Shown in pieces: positions 23,244 to 32,231 of a stretch of DNA of 35,732 nucleotides. Where the stretch lies: NCBI GenBank assembly GCA_904419875.1, contig CAJFTG010000026.1:1-35732 (forward strand), given 5' to 3'. The notes under the pieces were generated by a model. The model worked only from the letters and a program-made list of their open reading frames with translations. It was not told the DNA's origin and ran no database searches. Positions within the stretch are counted from its first letter, which is position 1. Each line of letters starts with the position of its first letter. Source of the stretch: Candidatus Avimonas caecicola. Lineage in GTDB: Bacteria > Bacillota > Clostridia > Oscillospirales > Acutalibacteraceae. The position numbers and the translations under genes are program-made.

Positions 23244-25409
23244 GTGTCCAAACTGGTGATCGTCGAATCGCCGGCAAAGGCGAAAACCATACAGAAATAC
23301 CTGGGGCCCGGTTACGAGGTGGTGGCCTCCATGGGCCATATCCGCGACCTGCCCAAAACCCTGCTGGGGGTGGATATTGAGCACGGCTTCAAGCCGCGGT
23401 ATGTGGACATCCCGGGGAAGACCGCCCTGATCCGCCAGCTGAAAACCGCGGCGGCGGACAGCGACGGCGTCATCCTCGCCACCGACCCCGACCGCGAGGG
23501 CGAGGCGATTTCCTGGCATCTGGCCCAGCTGCTCAAGGTGGACCCCGGCCAGGATAACCGGGTAACCTTCAATGAGATCACCAAAAGCGGGGTGACCCAG
23601 GGCATGGAACATCCCCGCAGGCTGGATATGAACCTGGTCAACGCGCAGCAGGCCCGCCGGATTCTGGACCGGATCGTGGGCTACAAGCTCAGTCCGTTCC
23701 TGTGGAAGAAGATCCGCAAGGGACTGTCCGCCGGGCGGGTGCAGTCGGCCGCGGTGCGCATCATCGTGGACCGGGAGGACGAAATCCGCGCGTTTGTCAG
23801 CGAGGAATATTGGACCATTGACGCCCTGCTGGCCGCCGATGAGAAGGGGAAAGGATTCCCCGCCCGTTTATACGGCACCCGGAAAGGCAAGCTGAAGGTT
23901 GAAACGAAGGAGGAGGCCGACCGCATCCTCGCCGCGCTGCGGCAGGCCGCCTTTACGGTGGATAAGGTCAAGCGCGGCACCCGGCAGATCTCGCCCGCTC
24001 CCCCCTTCATCACCTCCACCCTGCAGCAGGAGGCGAGCCGGAAGCTCGGCTTTGCCGCCCGCCGCACCATGAAGGCGGCGCAGGAGCTGTATGAGGGCGT
24101 GGAGATTCCGCAGATGGGCGCGGTCGGCCTGATCACCTACATGCGCACCGACTCCCTGCGGATTTCGGACGACGCGCGGCGGGACGGCACCGCGTTCATC
24201 CGGGAGCGGTACGGCGAGCGCTATCTGCCGGAAAAGCCGCGGGTGTTCAAGTCCCGCTCTTCGGCGCAGGACGCGCACGAGGCCATCCGGCCCTCCATGC
24301 CCTCCCTGACCCCGGAGCAGGTGAAGGATTCCCTGACCGCCGACCAGTATAAGCTGTATAAGCTGATCTGGGACCGCTTCATTGCCAGCCTGATGGCCAA
24401 CTGCGTCCACGACACCTGCCAGATGGATATTGCGGCCGGGGATTACCTGTTCAAAGCTTCCGGATACACGGTAAGGTTCGACGGGTACACGGTGCTCTAT
24501 GTGGAAGGCCGGGACGAGGACGACGAGGCCGGCGGCCCTCTTCCGGCTCTGGAGGAAGGACAGGCGCTCATCGCCCGGGAGCTTAAGGGCAACCAGCATT
24601 TCACCCAGCCCCCGCCCCGTTACACCGAGGCGACGCTGATTAAGACGCTGGAGGAAAACGGCATCGGCCGCCCCTCCACCTATGCGCCGACCATTACCAC
24701 CATCCTGGCCCGCGAATATGTGGAGCGGGAGGGGAAGGCGCTCAAGCCCACTCCGTTGGGAGAGATTACCACCCGCCTGATGAAGGAGCAGTTCCCTGAA
24801 ATTGTGGATGTGGATTTCACAGCGAACATGGAGCATCAGCTCGACGATGTCGATTCCGGGAAAAGCGACTGGGTGCAGACCCTTGACCATTTTTATCAGG
24901 GCTTTGCCAAGACGCTGGAGAACGCCGAACAGAACCTGTCCGGGGAAAAGATCAGTGTGCCGGACGAGGAGAGCGACGAGGTCTGCGAGCTCTGCGGGAG
25001 GAAAATGGTGGTAAAAACCGGGCGGTACGGCAAATTCCTTGCCTGTCCGGGTTACCCCGAATGCAAGAACACCAAAAGGATCGTCAAGGACACCGGCGGC
25101 ATCTGCCCCAAGTGCGGCGGGGCGATCTTAGCCAAGAAATCCAAGAGCAACCGGGTGTTTTACGGCTGCGCCAACTATCCGAAGTGCGATTTCGTCACCT
25201 GGAACGAGCCGGCGCATAAGATGTGCCCGCACTGCGGCAAAAACCTGTTCAAGAAAAAGGGGAAGGCCGGCGGTCTGTTCTGTCTGACGGAGGGCTGCGG
25301 CTATACCTCGGACGGGAAGGACGAGCAGGAACCGAAAGAACCGAAAGAGCCGAAAGAGGCCAAGGAAACGGGCGGGCCGCAGAAGGCCGGTCGGGACGCC
25401 GGGGAGTAA
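23244..25409 (+). CDS. topA: DNA topoisomerase I
   Basis: A 721-residue type IA topoisomerase that relaxes negative supercoils. It begins SKLVIVESPAKAKTI, the TOPRIM strand with Glu8, and has ATDPDREGEAISWHL for the metal-binding acidic triad. The active-site tyrosine is Tyr299 in GLITYMRTDSLRIS. Three C-terminal zinc ribbons follow: CELCGRK..CPGYPEC, CPKCGGA..CANYPKC and CPHCGKN..CLTEGC. The last 30 residues are a low-complexity KEPKEPKE tail. The start is GTG at 23244, the only initiator that gives the family N-terminus; AGGAAGG lies 13 bases upstream, a rather long spacing. Confidence 0.97.
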   Translation: MSKLVIVESPAKAKTIQKYLGPGYEVVASMGHIRDLPKTLLGVDIEHGFKPRYVDIPGKTALIRQLKTAAADSDGVILATDPDREGEAISWHLAQLLKVDPGQDNRVTFNEITKSGVTQGMEHPRRLDMNLVNAQQARRILDRIVGYKLSPFLWKKIRKGLSAGRVQSAAVRIIVDREDEIRAFVSEEYWTIDALLAADEKGKGFPARLYGTRKGKLKVETKEEADRILAALRQAAFTVDKVKRGTRQISPAPPFITSTLQQEASRKLGFAARRTMKAAQELYEGVEIPQMGAVGLITYMRTDSLRISDDARRDGTAFIRERYGERYLPEKPRVFKSRSSAQDAHEAIRPSMPSLTPEQVKDSLTADQYKLYKLIWDRFIASLMANCVHDTCQMDIAAGDYLFKASGYTVRFDGYTVLYVEGRDEDDEAGGPLPALEEGQALIARELKGNQHFTQPPPRYTEATLIKTLEENGIGRPSTYAPTITTILAREYVEREGKALKPTPLGEITTRLMKEQFPEIVDVDFTANMEHQLDDVDSGKSDWVQTLDHFYQGFAKTLENAEQNLSGEKISVPDEESDEVCELCGRKMVVKTGRYGKFLACPGYPECKNTKRIVKDTGGICPKCGGAILAKKSKSNRVFYGCANYPKCDFVTWNEPAHKMCPHCGKNLFKKKGKAGGLFCLTEGCGYTSDGKDEQEPKEPKEPKEAKETGGPQKAGRDAGE

Positions 25410-25460
25410 ACAGGCCCGGCGCGGCTCCTTCCCCGGAAAGGGCGGCGCCCGTGCCGGGCG

Positions 25461-25495
25461 GGCTCCCTGCGCCCGCGGGGAGCCCGCAGGGAGCC
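25461..25495 (+). terminator. Hairpin after topA
   Basis: Perfect 10-base arms GGCTCCCTGC (25461-25470) and GCAGGGAGCC (25486-25495) with a GC-rich 15-base centre that can itself fold. Only TTGT follows, so termination by it may be partial. Confidence 0.5.
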
Positions 25496-25532
25496 TTGTC
25501 CCGTATGCGGAAAGGAGCGGACTGGAAAGGCC

Positions 25533-26936
25533 ATGAAAAAAGGACAGGTAGTCGAAGGAACCGTCGTTAAAATTCACTTCCCGAACAAGGGGATGGTAAA
25601 AATCCCGGGAGAAGACAAGACGGTTGTCCTCAAGGAGGCAATAGCGGGGCAGAAGGTGCGTGTGCTTGTCCATAAAATCCGCAGAGGGCAGCCGGAGGGA
25701 AGGCTTCTGGAAATCCTCGAAAAAGCGCCGGGGGAGCTTCCTTCCCCCTGCCCGCATTTCGGCGTCTGCGGCGGATGCACCTATCAGACCCTTTCTTATG
25801 ACCGGCAGCTTCAAATGAAAGCGGAGCAGGTAAAGGCAATGATGGACCGCGCGGTGAACGGGGACTATCAGTGGGAAGGGATCAGCCCAAGCCCTGTAAT
25901 CAGCGGATACCGCAATAAAATGGAGTTTACCTTCGGCGACGAATACAAAGGCGGACCGATGGCGCTCGGCATGCACAAGCGGGGAAGCTTCCACGATATT
26001 GTGAGCGTGCCGGGCTGCCGGATTGTAGACGCGGATTATGGGGAAATCCTCAAATGTACCCTGGAAGAGGCCGCAAAAAGCGGGCTGCCCTATTATCATC
26101 GGATGCGGCATACCGGTTTTTTCCGTCATCTTCTGGTACGGAAAGGGGCCAGGACGGGCGAGATACTGGTTGACCTGGTCACCGCCTCCGGAAAGGCCGC
26201 GGACAACCCCCTTTCCGCCGCCGCCGCGGAGGACATGCTGCGGCATTGGCTGAAAAGCCTCCTGGCGCTTTCGCTGGATGGAAAAATCGCGGGGGTCCTG
26301 CACACGGTGAACGACGGCATGGCCGACGCTGTGAAAGACGAAGGAACGCGGCTGCTGTACGGGAAAGAGTATATTTATGAGGAATTGCTGGGCCTGAAAT
26401 TCAAAATCACCCCCTTTTCCTTCTTTCAGACCAATTCGCTCGGGGCGGAGATCCTCTACCAGAAGGCAAGGGACTATATAGGGGACACAAAGGATAAGGT
26501 TGTGTTCGATCTGTACAGCGGCACCGGCACCATCGCGCAGGTTCTCGCGCCGGTGGCAAAGCGGGTGGTCGGCGTTGAAATCGTGGAAGAGGCCGTGGAG
26601 GCCGCCAGGGAAAACGCCGGAATGAACGGCCTGGAAAACTGCCGGTTCTGGGCCGGGGATGTGCTGAAGGTGGTGGATGAGCTGGGAGAAGCGCCAGACC
26701 TGATTGTGCTGGATCCGCCGAGGGACGGCGTACATCCCAGGGCGCTGGAAAAGATTTTGGACTTTGGGGCGGAGCGGATGGTGTATATCGCCTGCAAGCC
26801 GACCAGCCTGGCGAGAGATCTGGACATTCTCCAGAAACGGGGATACCGGGCGCGGCGGATCGGATGCGTTGATCTGTTCCCGTCCACATACCACATTGAA
26901 ACCGTTTGCGAATTGGTAAGAGAAAGCGCCGGCTGA
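25533..26936 (+). CDS. 23S rRNA (uracil-5-)-methyltransferase, RlmD/RumA type
   Basis: A 467-residue TrmA/RumA-family enzyme forming 5-methyluridine in RNA. A TRAM RNA-binding domain covers residues 1-62. The iron-sulfur cluster motif is Cys73, Cys79 and Cys82 (CPHFGVCGGC) with a later Cys in VPGCRIV. The methyltransferase domain has DLYSGTGTIAQ (cofactor loop) and LDPPRDGVHPRAL, and the nucleophile Cys421 in YIACKPTSLARDL. That motif usually reads SCNPATLARDL, so ACKPTS is a mild departure. Firmicutes carry several paralogues, so whether this modifies U1939, U747 or both is not determinable. A terminator follows at 27027. Confidence 0.93.
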   Translation: MKKGQVVEGTVVKIHFPNKGMVKIPGEDKTVVLKEAIAGQKVRVLVHKIRRGQPEGRLLEILEKAPGELPSPCPHFGVCGGCTYQTLSYDRQLQMKAEQVKAMMDRAVNGDYQWEGISPSPVISGYRNKMEFTFGDEYKGGPMALGMHKRGSFHDIVSVPGCRIVDADYGEILKCTLEEAAKSGLPYYHRMRHTGFFRHLLVRKGARTGEILVDLVTASGKAADNPLSAAAAEDMLRHWLKSLLALSLDGKIAGVLHTVNDGMADAVKDEGTRLLYGKEYIYEELLGLKFKITPFSFFQTNSLGAEILYQKARDYIGDTKDKVVFDLYSGTGTIAQVLAPVAKRVVGVEIVEEAVEAARENAGMNGLENCRFWAGDVLKVVDELGEAPDLIVLDPPRDGVHPRALEKILDFGAERMVYIACKPTSLARDLDILQKRGYRARRIGCVDLFPSTYHIETVCELVRESAG

Positions 26937-27026
26937 CGGCCGCCGTCCTGCGGCCGATGAAGCTGTCCGCCGCGGACTGCGTTCTCCGCCCCTCGCTTCT
27001 TTTCCCCTCGCGCCTGATTGGAGAGA

Positions 27027-27076
27027 GGGCGGTGCGCAGCGCCCGGATGGTTCTGCAGCCGCCCTTTCTTTTTTTC
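27027..27076 (+). terminator. Terminator after the RNA methyltransferase gene
   Basis: GGGCGG-TGC (27027-27035) pairs with GCA-CCGCCC (27055-27064, one bulged G) and is followed by TTTCTTTTTTTC. Loop of about 19 bases. The T-run merges into the pyrimidine repeat tract. Confidence 0.7.
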
Positions 27077-27200
27077 TGTTCTATCCTGTTCTATTCTGTT
27101 CTGTTCTATTCTGCTTCATTCTGCATTATGCTCCTTTATGCTCCTTTATGCTGCTTTATGCTCCTCATCCCTTCTTCTCTCGTTCCCTTTTGCATTTTCG
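27065..27200 (+). repeat. Pyrimidine-rich tandem repeats of about 10-bp period
   Basis: The stretch begins with copies of CTGTTCTATT-like units (27077-27125) and continues with four copies of a TTTATGCTCC-like 10-mer (27126-27165), then a plain pyrimidine run. No gene is supported between 26937 and 27320; the frame crossing it encodes a low-complexity Ser/Leu/Cys/Phe peptide. Like two other tracts in the window it lies 3' of a gene on its coding strand. Confidence 0.65.
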
Positions 27201-27574
27201 GTCCCTGTATCCAAGGGCGGGGACGGGCTCATTCACGGCTGTTGATGCCGGCGGAAGCGGGCGGCTGCTGCCAATTTTGAGACTTTCCGGTTTTTCCCCG
27301 GAGTCCGTCCAATAGTCAACTCACTCAAACAGCGCCTTGACATTCCGGCTCAAATCCCTGGATTTCAGCGGAAAGTCAATGATATTGTCCTGCTCTAAAA
27401 GGGAGTTTTTCACATTCATAGACTGTTTAATGGTGAGCCTGTGGTAATGCTGGGGATTGACGACCATATCCTTTTTAATACGGTATCCGGTGAAAAGCAA
27501 TCTGCTTCCCCTCGCAGTATGCGGTCAGCATATTGTTGAGGGCCATGACTGCCGCATCCTTAGAGTACTGGCTG

Positions 27575-27598
27575 CGGTCGACCGTCCACGGTCGACCG
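27575..27598. repeat. Palindrome inside the istA remnant
   Basis: CGGTCGACCGT and ACGGTCGACCG are separated by CC, giving 11-base arms; each arm also contains the self-complementary CGGTCGACCG. It occupies the part of the remnant where a conserved transposase segment should be encoded, so it is probably a secondary insertion or rearrangement. Confidence 0.5.
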
Positions 27599-27622
27599 TA
27601 TTGCTAATGAGGCATGTCTTCG

Positions 27623-27644
27623 GCAGAAACACTTGTGTTTCTGC
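27623..27644. repeat. Second palindrome inside the istA remnant
   Basis: GCAGAAACAC (27623-27632) and GTGTTTCTGC (27635-27644) are perfect 10-base arms around TT. It lies 25 bases from the previous palindrome and also interrupts the transposase homology. Confidence 0.5.
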
Positions 27645-28019
27645 GGTACCCGCCGTAGATGGCTCTTGTCGATAATATATTCGCGTTTCAGAGGGCTTAA
27701 GCCCTCTTTTTTAACCTCTCAAAGGGGATTTCGTTGGCAGCAGCGTAAACTTTTCCGTTGACCTTGTTGCACCATGCCAGAGCCTGTCCGTTGGATCTGC
27801 CAGGCTCTTGTACTGGCTTCCGATTATGAAGTTGCCCTTCATAAATTGAACCGTCCGTTTTACCTGCCTTTCGTCTATCCACGGAAGGGCTGCATTGGAT
27901 GGGCTTGAACCATAGAATCCGGTAAAGTCCTCAAACTGGCGGTTCAGGGTACTATCCTCCTGCTTCGGCAACTACCTGACTACTACCTGTTTTATGTTGT
28001 CGTACAGGAGCTCTTCTGG

Positions 28020-28412
28020 ACGACGGTGTTTCCGGGGTAACTTTTGATCGGCCCGGCTGAAAGGGAAAGCCTTTAAGTGATAAACTGCCTGCGCCCTTAA
28101 AAATAGTATTTATTCCCCCTGCCGGCATGGATATTTAGGCGGGCAAAAAGCCTGTATTTATGCGGCTTGCAGAGTGCAACAACGGGGCGGGCAATATCCT
28201 ATCCCTCGAAAACTCAAAACACAGTTCTATCGTAAATAGAAAAGCGGGCAGGAAGTCTTTGACCTCTTACCCGCTTTCTGCTGCAACCTGTCGGCCAGCT
28301 GTTAAGTCAGTTCGTTTTTAAACCTTCCTTGTCGGTGACTGGCTTTCACCTCGCGGACTCCTTTTTTAGACTACGCTGTTTATAACAATTCACAGCCGCT
28401 GCCAATCGAAAA
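28020..28412. other. Intergenic region with decayed DNA
   Basis: About 390 bases without a supported gene, between the istA remnant and the NPSTG-protein gene. It contains a terminator-like hairpin at 28244-28274. Short frames have many stops and no recognisable product. Confidence 0.5.
28244..28274. terminator. Terminator hairpin downstream of the NPSTG-protein gene
   Basis: GCGGGCAGGAAGTC (28244-28257) pairs with GACCTCTTACCCGC (28261-28274) at 11 of 14 positions. On the minus strand CCCGC is followed by TTTTC and on the plus strand by TTTC, so it can work in both directions and probably ends the transcript of the gene at 28413-29114. Confidence 0.55.
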
Positions 28413-29114
28413 TTACTTTTTATTCCGCTTGCTTCTGACCACTCCGTACACCGTCGCTCCGGAGACCAGGGCGAGGGACAGCATCCCTAAGACCAGAGAT
28501 TTTTCGCCAGTGGAGGGATTCGAATTCGCCGTGGTGGAGCTGCCTTCATTTTCCGTGCCGTTGGTGGATTCTTCCGGCTCCTCGTTGGAGAAGGTGACCG
28601 ACTGCAGGTTGATGCCGCCGACGTTGGAGTTATGCACCCAGATCTTCTGCTTGCCGGTCGGCCATTCTAATCCGGTGCCCGGCTCGAAGTCCCAGGTCTG
28701 CTCCTCGTACAGATCCCAATCGATGGTGGAATGGATATCATACGGCCCAGCCCACCAGCGGTCCGCCGCCATCGGATCGTCGCCAATGACAATGTACATA
28801 TGGATCCAGTCACCCATTTCGGATTGGGGAGAGCCGATAGCATAGCTGAAGGTCAATTTGGTTGGATTCCCGTTGGAGAAATCGTATTCGCCCACGCAGA
28901 CACTGTCCTGCATGCTGAAATACTGGGTAGAGGTAACGCCGTCTTCTGAGGTGCCGATGGACGGCATGTCCTCCTTATCGGTTACCCCGGACACAAATGT
29001 CCAGTTTTCATTTGCTTCAAAATGTGCCAATGTTTTTGCAGATGCGGAAAACGAAAGACAGAAAACCATGCTTAAACAAGCGCCCAGAGCGACCAGAGTC
29101 TTTACTTTTTTCAT
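28413..29114 (-). CDS. Secreted surface protein with NPSTG sortase-type anchor
   Basis: A 233-residue exported protein. Residues 1-26 are a signal peptide (MKKVKTLVALGACLSMVFCLSFSASA, cleavage after ASA). Residues 27-175 are a beta-rich domain with many aromatics (WTFVSG, WIHMYIVIGDD, RWWAGPYD, WDLYEEQTWDF), resembling a carbohydrate-binding beta-sandwich; no catalytic motif is seen. A Ser/Thr/Glu-rich spacer leads to NPSTG at residues 199-203, a hydrophobic helix and the basic tail RSKRNKK, the layout of a sortase substrate with NPxTG in place of LPxTG. GGAGG precedes the start. It is divergent from the ABC import locus and may present the same glycan at the cell surface. Confidence 0.85.
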   Translation of the reverse strand: MKKVKTLVALGACLSMVFCLSFSASAKTLAHFEANENWTFVSGVTDKEDMPSIGTSEDGVTSTQYFSMQDSVCVGEYDFSNGNPTKLTFSYAIGSPQSEMGDWIHMYIVIGDDPMAADRWWAGPYDIHSTIDWDLYEEQTWDFEPGTGLEWPTGKQKIWVHNSNVGGINLQSVTFSNEEPEESTNGTENEGSSTTANSNPSTGEKSLVLGMLSLALVSGATVYGVVRSKRNKK

Positions 29115-29164
29115 TTACTTTTTCCTCCTTGTGATGATTTCATGGCTGTTTTGCCCGATATCAA

Positions 29165-29192
29165 AATATAATATGTAATAATTCAATGTCAA
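29165..29192 (-). promoter_or_regulatory. Promoter of the NPSTG-protein gene
   Basis: On the minus strand TTGACA (29187-29192) and TATATT (29165-29170) are separated by 16 bases in AT-rich DNA, about 50 bases before the start codon. Confidence 0.65.
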
Positions 29193-29577
29193 CAAATCGA
29201 AGCGGATTAGTCAATTTAAGTTAAAAAATCATCAGCATATGCTAAAGAAAAATCCAAGAAGCTATGCTATGATAAATTCAGCACAAAAACGACCGTAAAA
29301 TTTTTTCTATTTTTATTTTATTATGCATTTTGAGGAAGCATTCCTTTGTATTTTAGGTAAAGACAGGATTTATTACGAAAATTAAAACACAATTTTGACG
29401 GTAAATCTTAAATAAAAAAGCATAATTCTATACGGTATGACTTTTACCCGCCTCGATTTCATAGAAAACAAGGAGATTAACATACGAGCAGCGCAAAAGG
29501 CGGACTCAATTATTGCAAAATATTGGATGAGGCAAGTGTTCGGCGATGAACCATAAAGTTGGGAAAGGGGTAGTAGA
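29193..29577. other. AT-rich divergent control region
   Basis: Nearly 400 bases separating the NPSTG-protein gene from the ABC import locus. It must hold the plus-strand promoter; TTGACG at 29395-29400 is a possible -35 box, but the spacing to CATAAT (29421) is 20 bases, so I do not call it firmly. No gene is seen. The AT content contrasts with flanking coding DNA. Confidence 0.45.
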
Positions 29578-32190
29578 ATGAATAGGAAGAAAAGAAGCCG
29601 CACAAAACGGCATGGATTGACTGCACGCCTGGCGTCCCTGCTTGCGGCCGCTGCCTGCGTGTCCGCGATACTCGGAGGCTGTAAGCCAGGCGGCGATCCA
29701 TCCTCGTCCGGACCGGTCTCCGTGGAGAATTTGGAGGGACGTACAGTCCGCATCATGTCTTGGACGGGTACAGATCTGGAGCCCCAGCAGGGGGAAAGCG
29801 AGCGGGAGGACCGGCAGTACGACTACCTCCGCAGACTGGAAGAAGAATATAACTTCACCTTTGAATTTATTGAAATCCCCTACTATCAGCTGATGTCCAC
29901 CTACATATCCGGCGTGACGGCCGGCGACCCGCCGGCAGATATCATCAATGTGTCGATCCGAAGCTTTTATCCCGCTCTGGTAACCAAGAATATGATTATG
30001 CCGTTGAGCGATTTCGAATATTTCAATTTTGCTGACGAGAAGTGGGCGCCTTTGCAGATTGAAACCGGCACCTACAACGGAAAGGTTTACGGCTGCGCCA
30101 CCGAACGCCGCGCCGGAATGGTCGTATTCTGGAACAAGAGCATGTTCGAGCGGGAAGGGCTGCCCGACCTGTATGCCTTGCAGGACGAAGGGACCTGGAC
30201 CTGGGATAGGATGCGGGAAATTGCACAGCAGGCTTCCAAGGACACCGACGGGGACGGCCGGGTAGACCAGTACGGTTTCGGCGGAGAATTTTATCCCCAG
30301 TATCAGGCGGTATATTCCAATGACGCTTCCTTCATCGATTTTGTGGACGGAAAGCCGGAGTTCATGCTGGGTGAAGCGAGCGGAATTGAATCGCTGCAGT
30401 TCATCGCGGACCTTAAGCAACTCCCGAATGTCTGGTGCCCGCCGCTGACCGGCTGGGATCACGCTTTCCACCAGTTCCGGGAAGGCAAAGTAGCGATGTG
30501 CGTTGGAGAGTTCTGGGTAGCGAACAACTACAATTTCAGCGAGATGGAAGATGCATACGGCGCCGTGCTGTTCCCCAAAGGCCCGAAGGCTGACGATTAT
30601 GTATCGGTCACTTCCGACTTCGGCCTGTATACCATCCCCACCAGTACGCAGAACCCGGAGCAGATCGCGTTTATTCTCGACAAATACCTCACACCTTTGG
30701 AGGGTGAAGATCCAGAGACCGCATGGAAGAGCCAGCTTGAGAATAATTTCACCGATGCGGGGACGGAAAAGACTTTTGAAATGATGATGGACGGCAGGGT
30801 AGAGTTCACCTATCTGGAAATGTTCCACGACAGCATCGCCAGTCTGTATAACGAGTTTATGCCCGGCGTTGAATCCGGGGCGGTCTCCCCCACGGCCCAG
30901 ATGGAAGCCTACGGCCAACGGGCGCAGTCCATGCTGGACGACGTCTTTACAATTGCCAACGGCGGGCAGCTTCAGGACGGGAACGAAGAGGTTAAGACGA
31001 TTGAGTTTAAGGGCTTGGCATGGATACCGCAGGAGGTCAATGTCACCAAGGAAATCATCAACCAGTGGAATCTGGAGCATCCGGATATCCAGGTTGTGTT
31101 CACTCAGGGGAACTGGGGGACTTTGGAGGACGAAATGATTTCCGGCTTTGCCTCCGGCGTCCTTCCGCAGATATTCCATTACACGGCTTCGGCGGTCAAT
31201 ACCTGGAAGTCGATGGGTGAACTGGAAGACCTGAGTTCGATTTTGAGCGCGGAGGATCAAAAGGACTTTGACCCCGGGTCGATGAAACTGCTCACTGACG
31301 ATGAGGGCAAGGTATACGCCATCCCCTATCAGTACGAAACAGAAATCATGCTGTACAACAAGGATTTGTTTGCTCAAGCCGGGATAACGGCGCCCACCTT
31401 TGAAAACCCCTGGTCCTTTGACGATTTGGTAGCAGCCGCAACCGCGCTGACCAATAAGGATGAGGAAGTGTACGGACTCGGTGTATTGGGTTATGAAAAC
31501 CCAATGAATTATTTCAATATCAACTGGTCCACCAAACTGAACCAAGGCCTGGTGTATCAGGAGGAAAACGGTTCGTACTCCATCAAGGTGCAGGATGCCT
31601 TCAAGGACATTATGAGCGGCATGAACCGGCAGATCGCGGACGGCGTAATGCCGCCGGAGAGCACGACCGGCTACCAGGGGATGTCCGCGTTCCGCAAGGG
31701 CAACGTAGCGATTCTTGCCGGCGGCGGGTCCTACAACCGGTATGAACTGGCGAGCGTCAATACCGATCTGAACTGGGGCGTTCTCCCGCCGATTAAGGTG
31801 GAAAACCAGAATTTCTATGGCCAAACCCAGACCTTCAGCATTCCGGCCAACACCCGGCTGAAGGAAGAGGCAAAGCAGTTCCTTCAGTTCTTCTGCAATG
31901 AGGAAAACCAGGCGAAGCTTGCCGCTGCTTCGTATCAGATGCCAGGGAGATTGTCCGCGGCGAGGCGGCCCGAGCTGAATACCGGGGAAATGGGTTGGGA
32001 TGTGGTGACCCGCATATCCACGGAGTTTCGCACCACGCCGGCCTTTGCCTATCTGCCCACTTGGGATAATTTCGCGATTACGGACGGCAGCGCTCTGTAT
32101 GTCGACATGATTAACGGCGTCCTGACCGTAGACCAGTTTGCGCAGCAGCTGGAAACCGAAGCAGGCCGAGTCCTGCGGAAAATCCGCTGA
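29578..32190 (+). CDS. Double-domain solute-binding lipoprotein of an ABC sugar importer
   Basis: An 870-residue lipoprotein. The signal peptide ends in a lipobox ILGGC with Cys35 as the lipidated residue. Two complete family-1-type extracellular solute-binding domains are fused. Domain A spans about 48-465 (VRIMSWTGTD, IIMPL-like anchors, NGKVYGCATERR, FWNKSMFEREGLP, FREGKVAMCVGEFW). Domain B spans about 470-870 (FKGLAWIPQEVN, VYAIPYQYETEIMLYNKDLFAQAG, FRKGNVAILAGGGSYNRY). Typical solute-binding proteins have one such domain and about 420-550 residues. It binds an oligosaccharide, presumably, and delivers it to the permease whose gene begins at 35197. A binding site AAAGGGG precedes the ATG. 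Confidence 0.92.
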   Translation: MNRKKRSRTKRHGLTARLASLLAAAACVSAILGGCKPGGDPSSSGPVSVENLEGRTVRIMSWTGTDLEPQQGESEREDRQYDYLRRLEEEYNFTFEFIEIPYYQLMSTYISGVTAGDPPADIINVSIRSFYPALVTKNMIMPLSDFEYFNFADEKWAPLQIETGTYNGKVYGCATERRAGMVVFWNKSMFEREGLPDLYALQDEGTWTWDRMREIAQQASKDTDGDGRVDQYGFGGEFYPQYQAVYSNDASFIDFVDGKPEFMLGEASGIESLQFIADLKQLPNVWCPPLTGWDHAFHQFREGKVAMCVGEFWVANNYNFSEMEDAYGAVLFPKGPKADDYVSVTSDFGLYTIPTSTQNPEQIAFILDKYLTPLEGEDPETAWKSQLENNFTDAGTEKTFEMMMDGRVEFTYLEMFHDSIASLYNEFMPGVESGAVSPTAQMEAYGQRAQSMLDDVFTIANGGQLQDGNEEVKTIEFKGLAWIPQEVNVTKEIINQWNLEHPDIQVVFTQGNWGTLEDEMISGFASGVLPQIFHYTASAVNTWKSMGELEDLSSILSAEDQKDFDPGSMKLLTDDEGKVYAIPYQYETEIMLYNKDLFAQAGITAPTFENPWSFDDLVAAATALTNKDEEVYGLGVLGYENPMNYFNINWSTKLNQGLVYQEENGSYSIKVQDAFKDIMSGMNRQIADGVMPPESTTGYQGMSAFRKGNVAILAGGGSYNRYELASVNTDLNWGVLPPIKVENQNFYGQTQTFSIPANTRLKEEAKQFLQFFCNEENQAKLAAASYQMPGRLSAARRPELNTGEMGWDVVTRISTEFRTTPAFAYLPTWDNFAITDGSALYVDMINGVLTVDQFAQQLETEAGRVLRKIR

Positions 32191-32231
32191 CCGTATTCCA
32201 CGCAAATTTCAATAGGAAAGCCCAAACAGAA

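Larger units (their letters stand above)
27321..28019 (-). pseudogene. istA: Decayed IS21-family transposase (istA) fragment
   Basis: Read on the minus strand, fragments of an IstA transposase occur in order but in changing frames: PEELLYDNIKQVVV, a TAG stop, then PKQEDSTLNRQFEDF, RTVQFMKGNFIIGSQYKSL, NGQALAWCNKVNGKVYAAANEIPFERLKK, LKREYIIDKSHLRRV, YSKDAAVMALNNMLTAYCEGKQ and KKDMVVNPQHYHRLTIKQS to a final TGA. At least three frameshifts and two stops disrupt it. The N-terminal helix-turn-helix and first catalytic residues, and the partner istB, are missing. It is an old, inactive insertion sequence remnant. Confidence 0.8.

Noticed and set aside
27065-27165. Possible CRISPR array from regular short repeats
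   Set aside because: Units are about 10 bp with no spacers; this is a simple tandem repeat. No CRISPR array or cas gene is visible in the window.
27018-27245. Small plus-strand frame with Cys/Ser/Leu-rich hydrophobic peptide
   Set aside because: Produced by the pyrimidine repeat tract; no ribosome site and repetitive translation. It starts inside a terminator.
27690-27712. Palindrome with T-run that looks like a plus-strand terminator
   Set aside because: It is part of the former transposase coding sequence on the minus strand (KKEGLSPLK region), and no plus-strand gene precedes it, so I do not annotate it as a working terminator.
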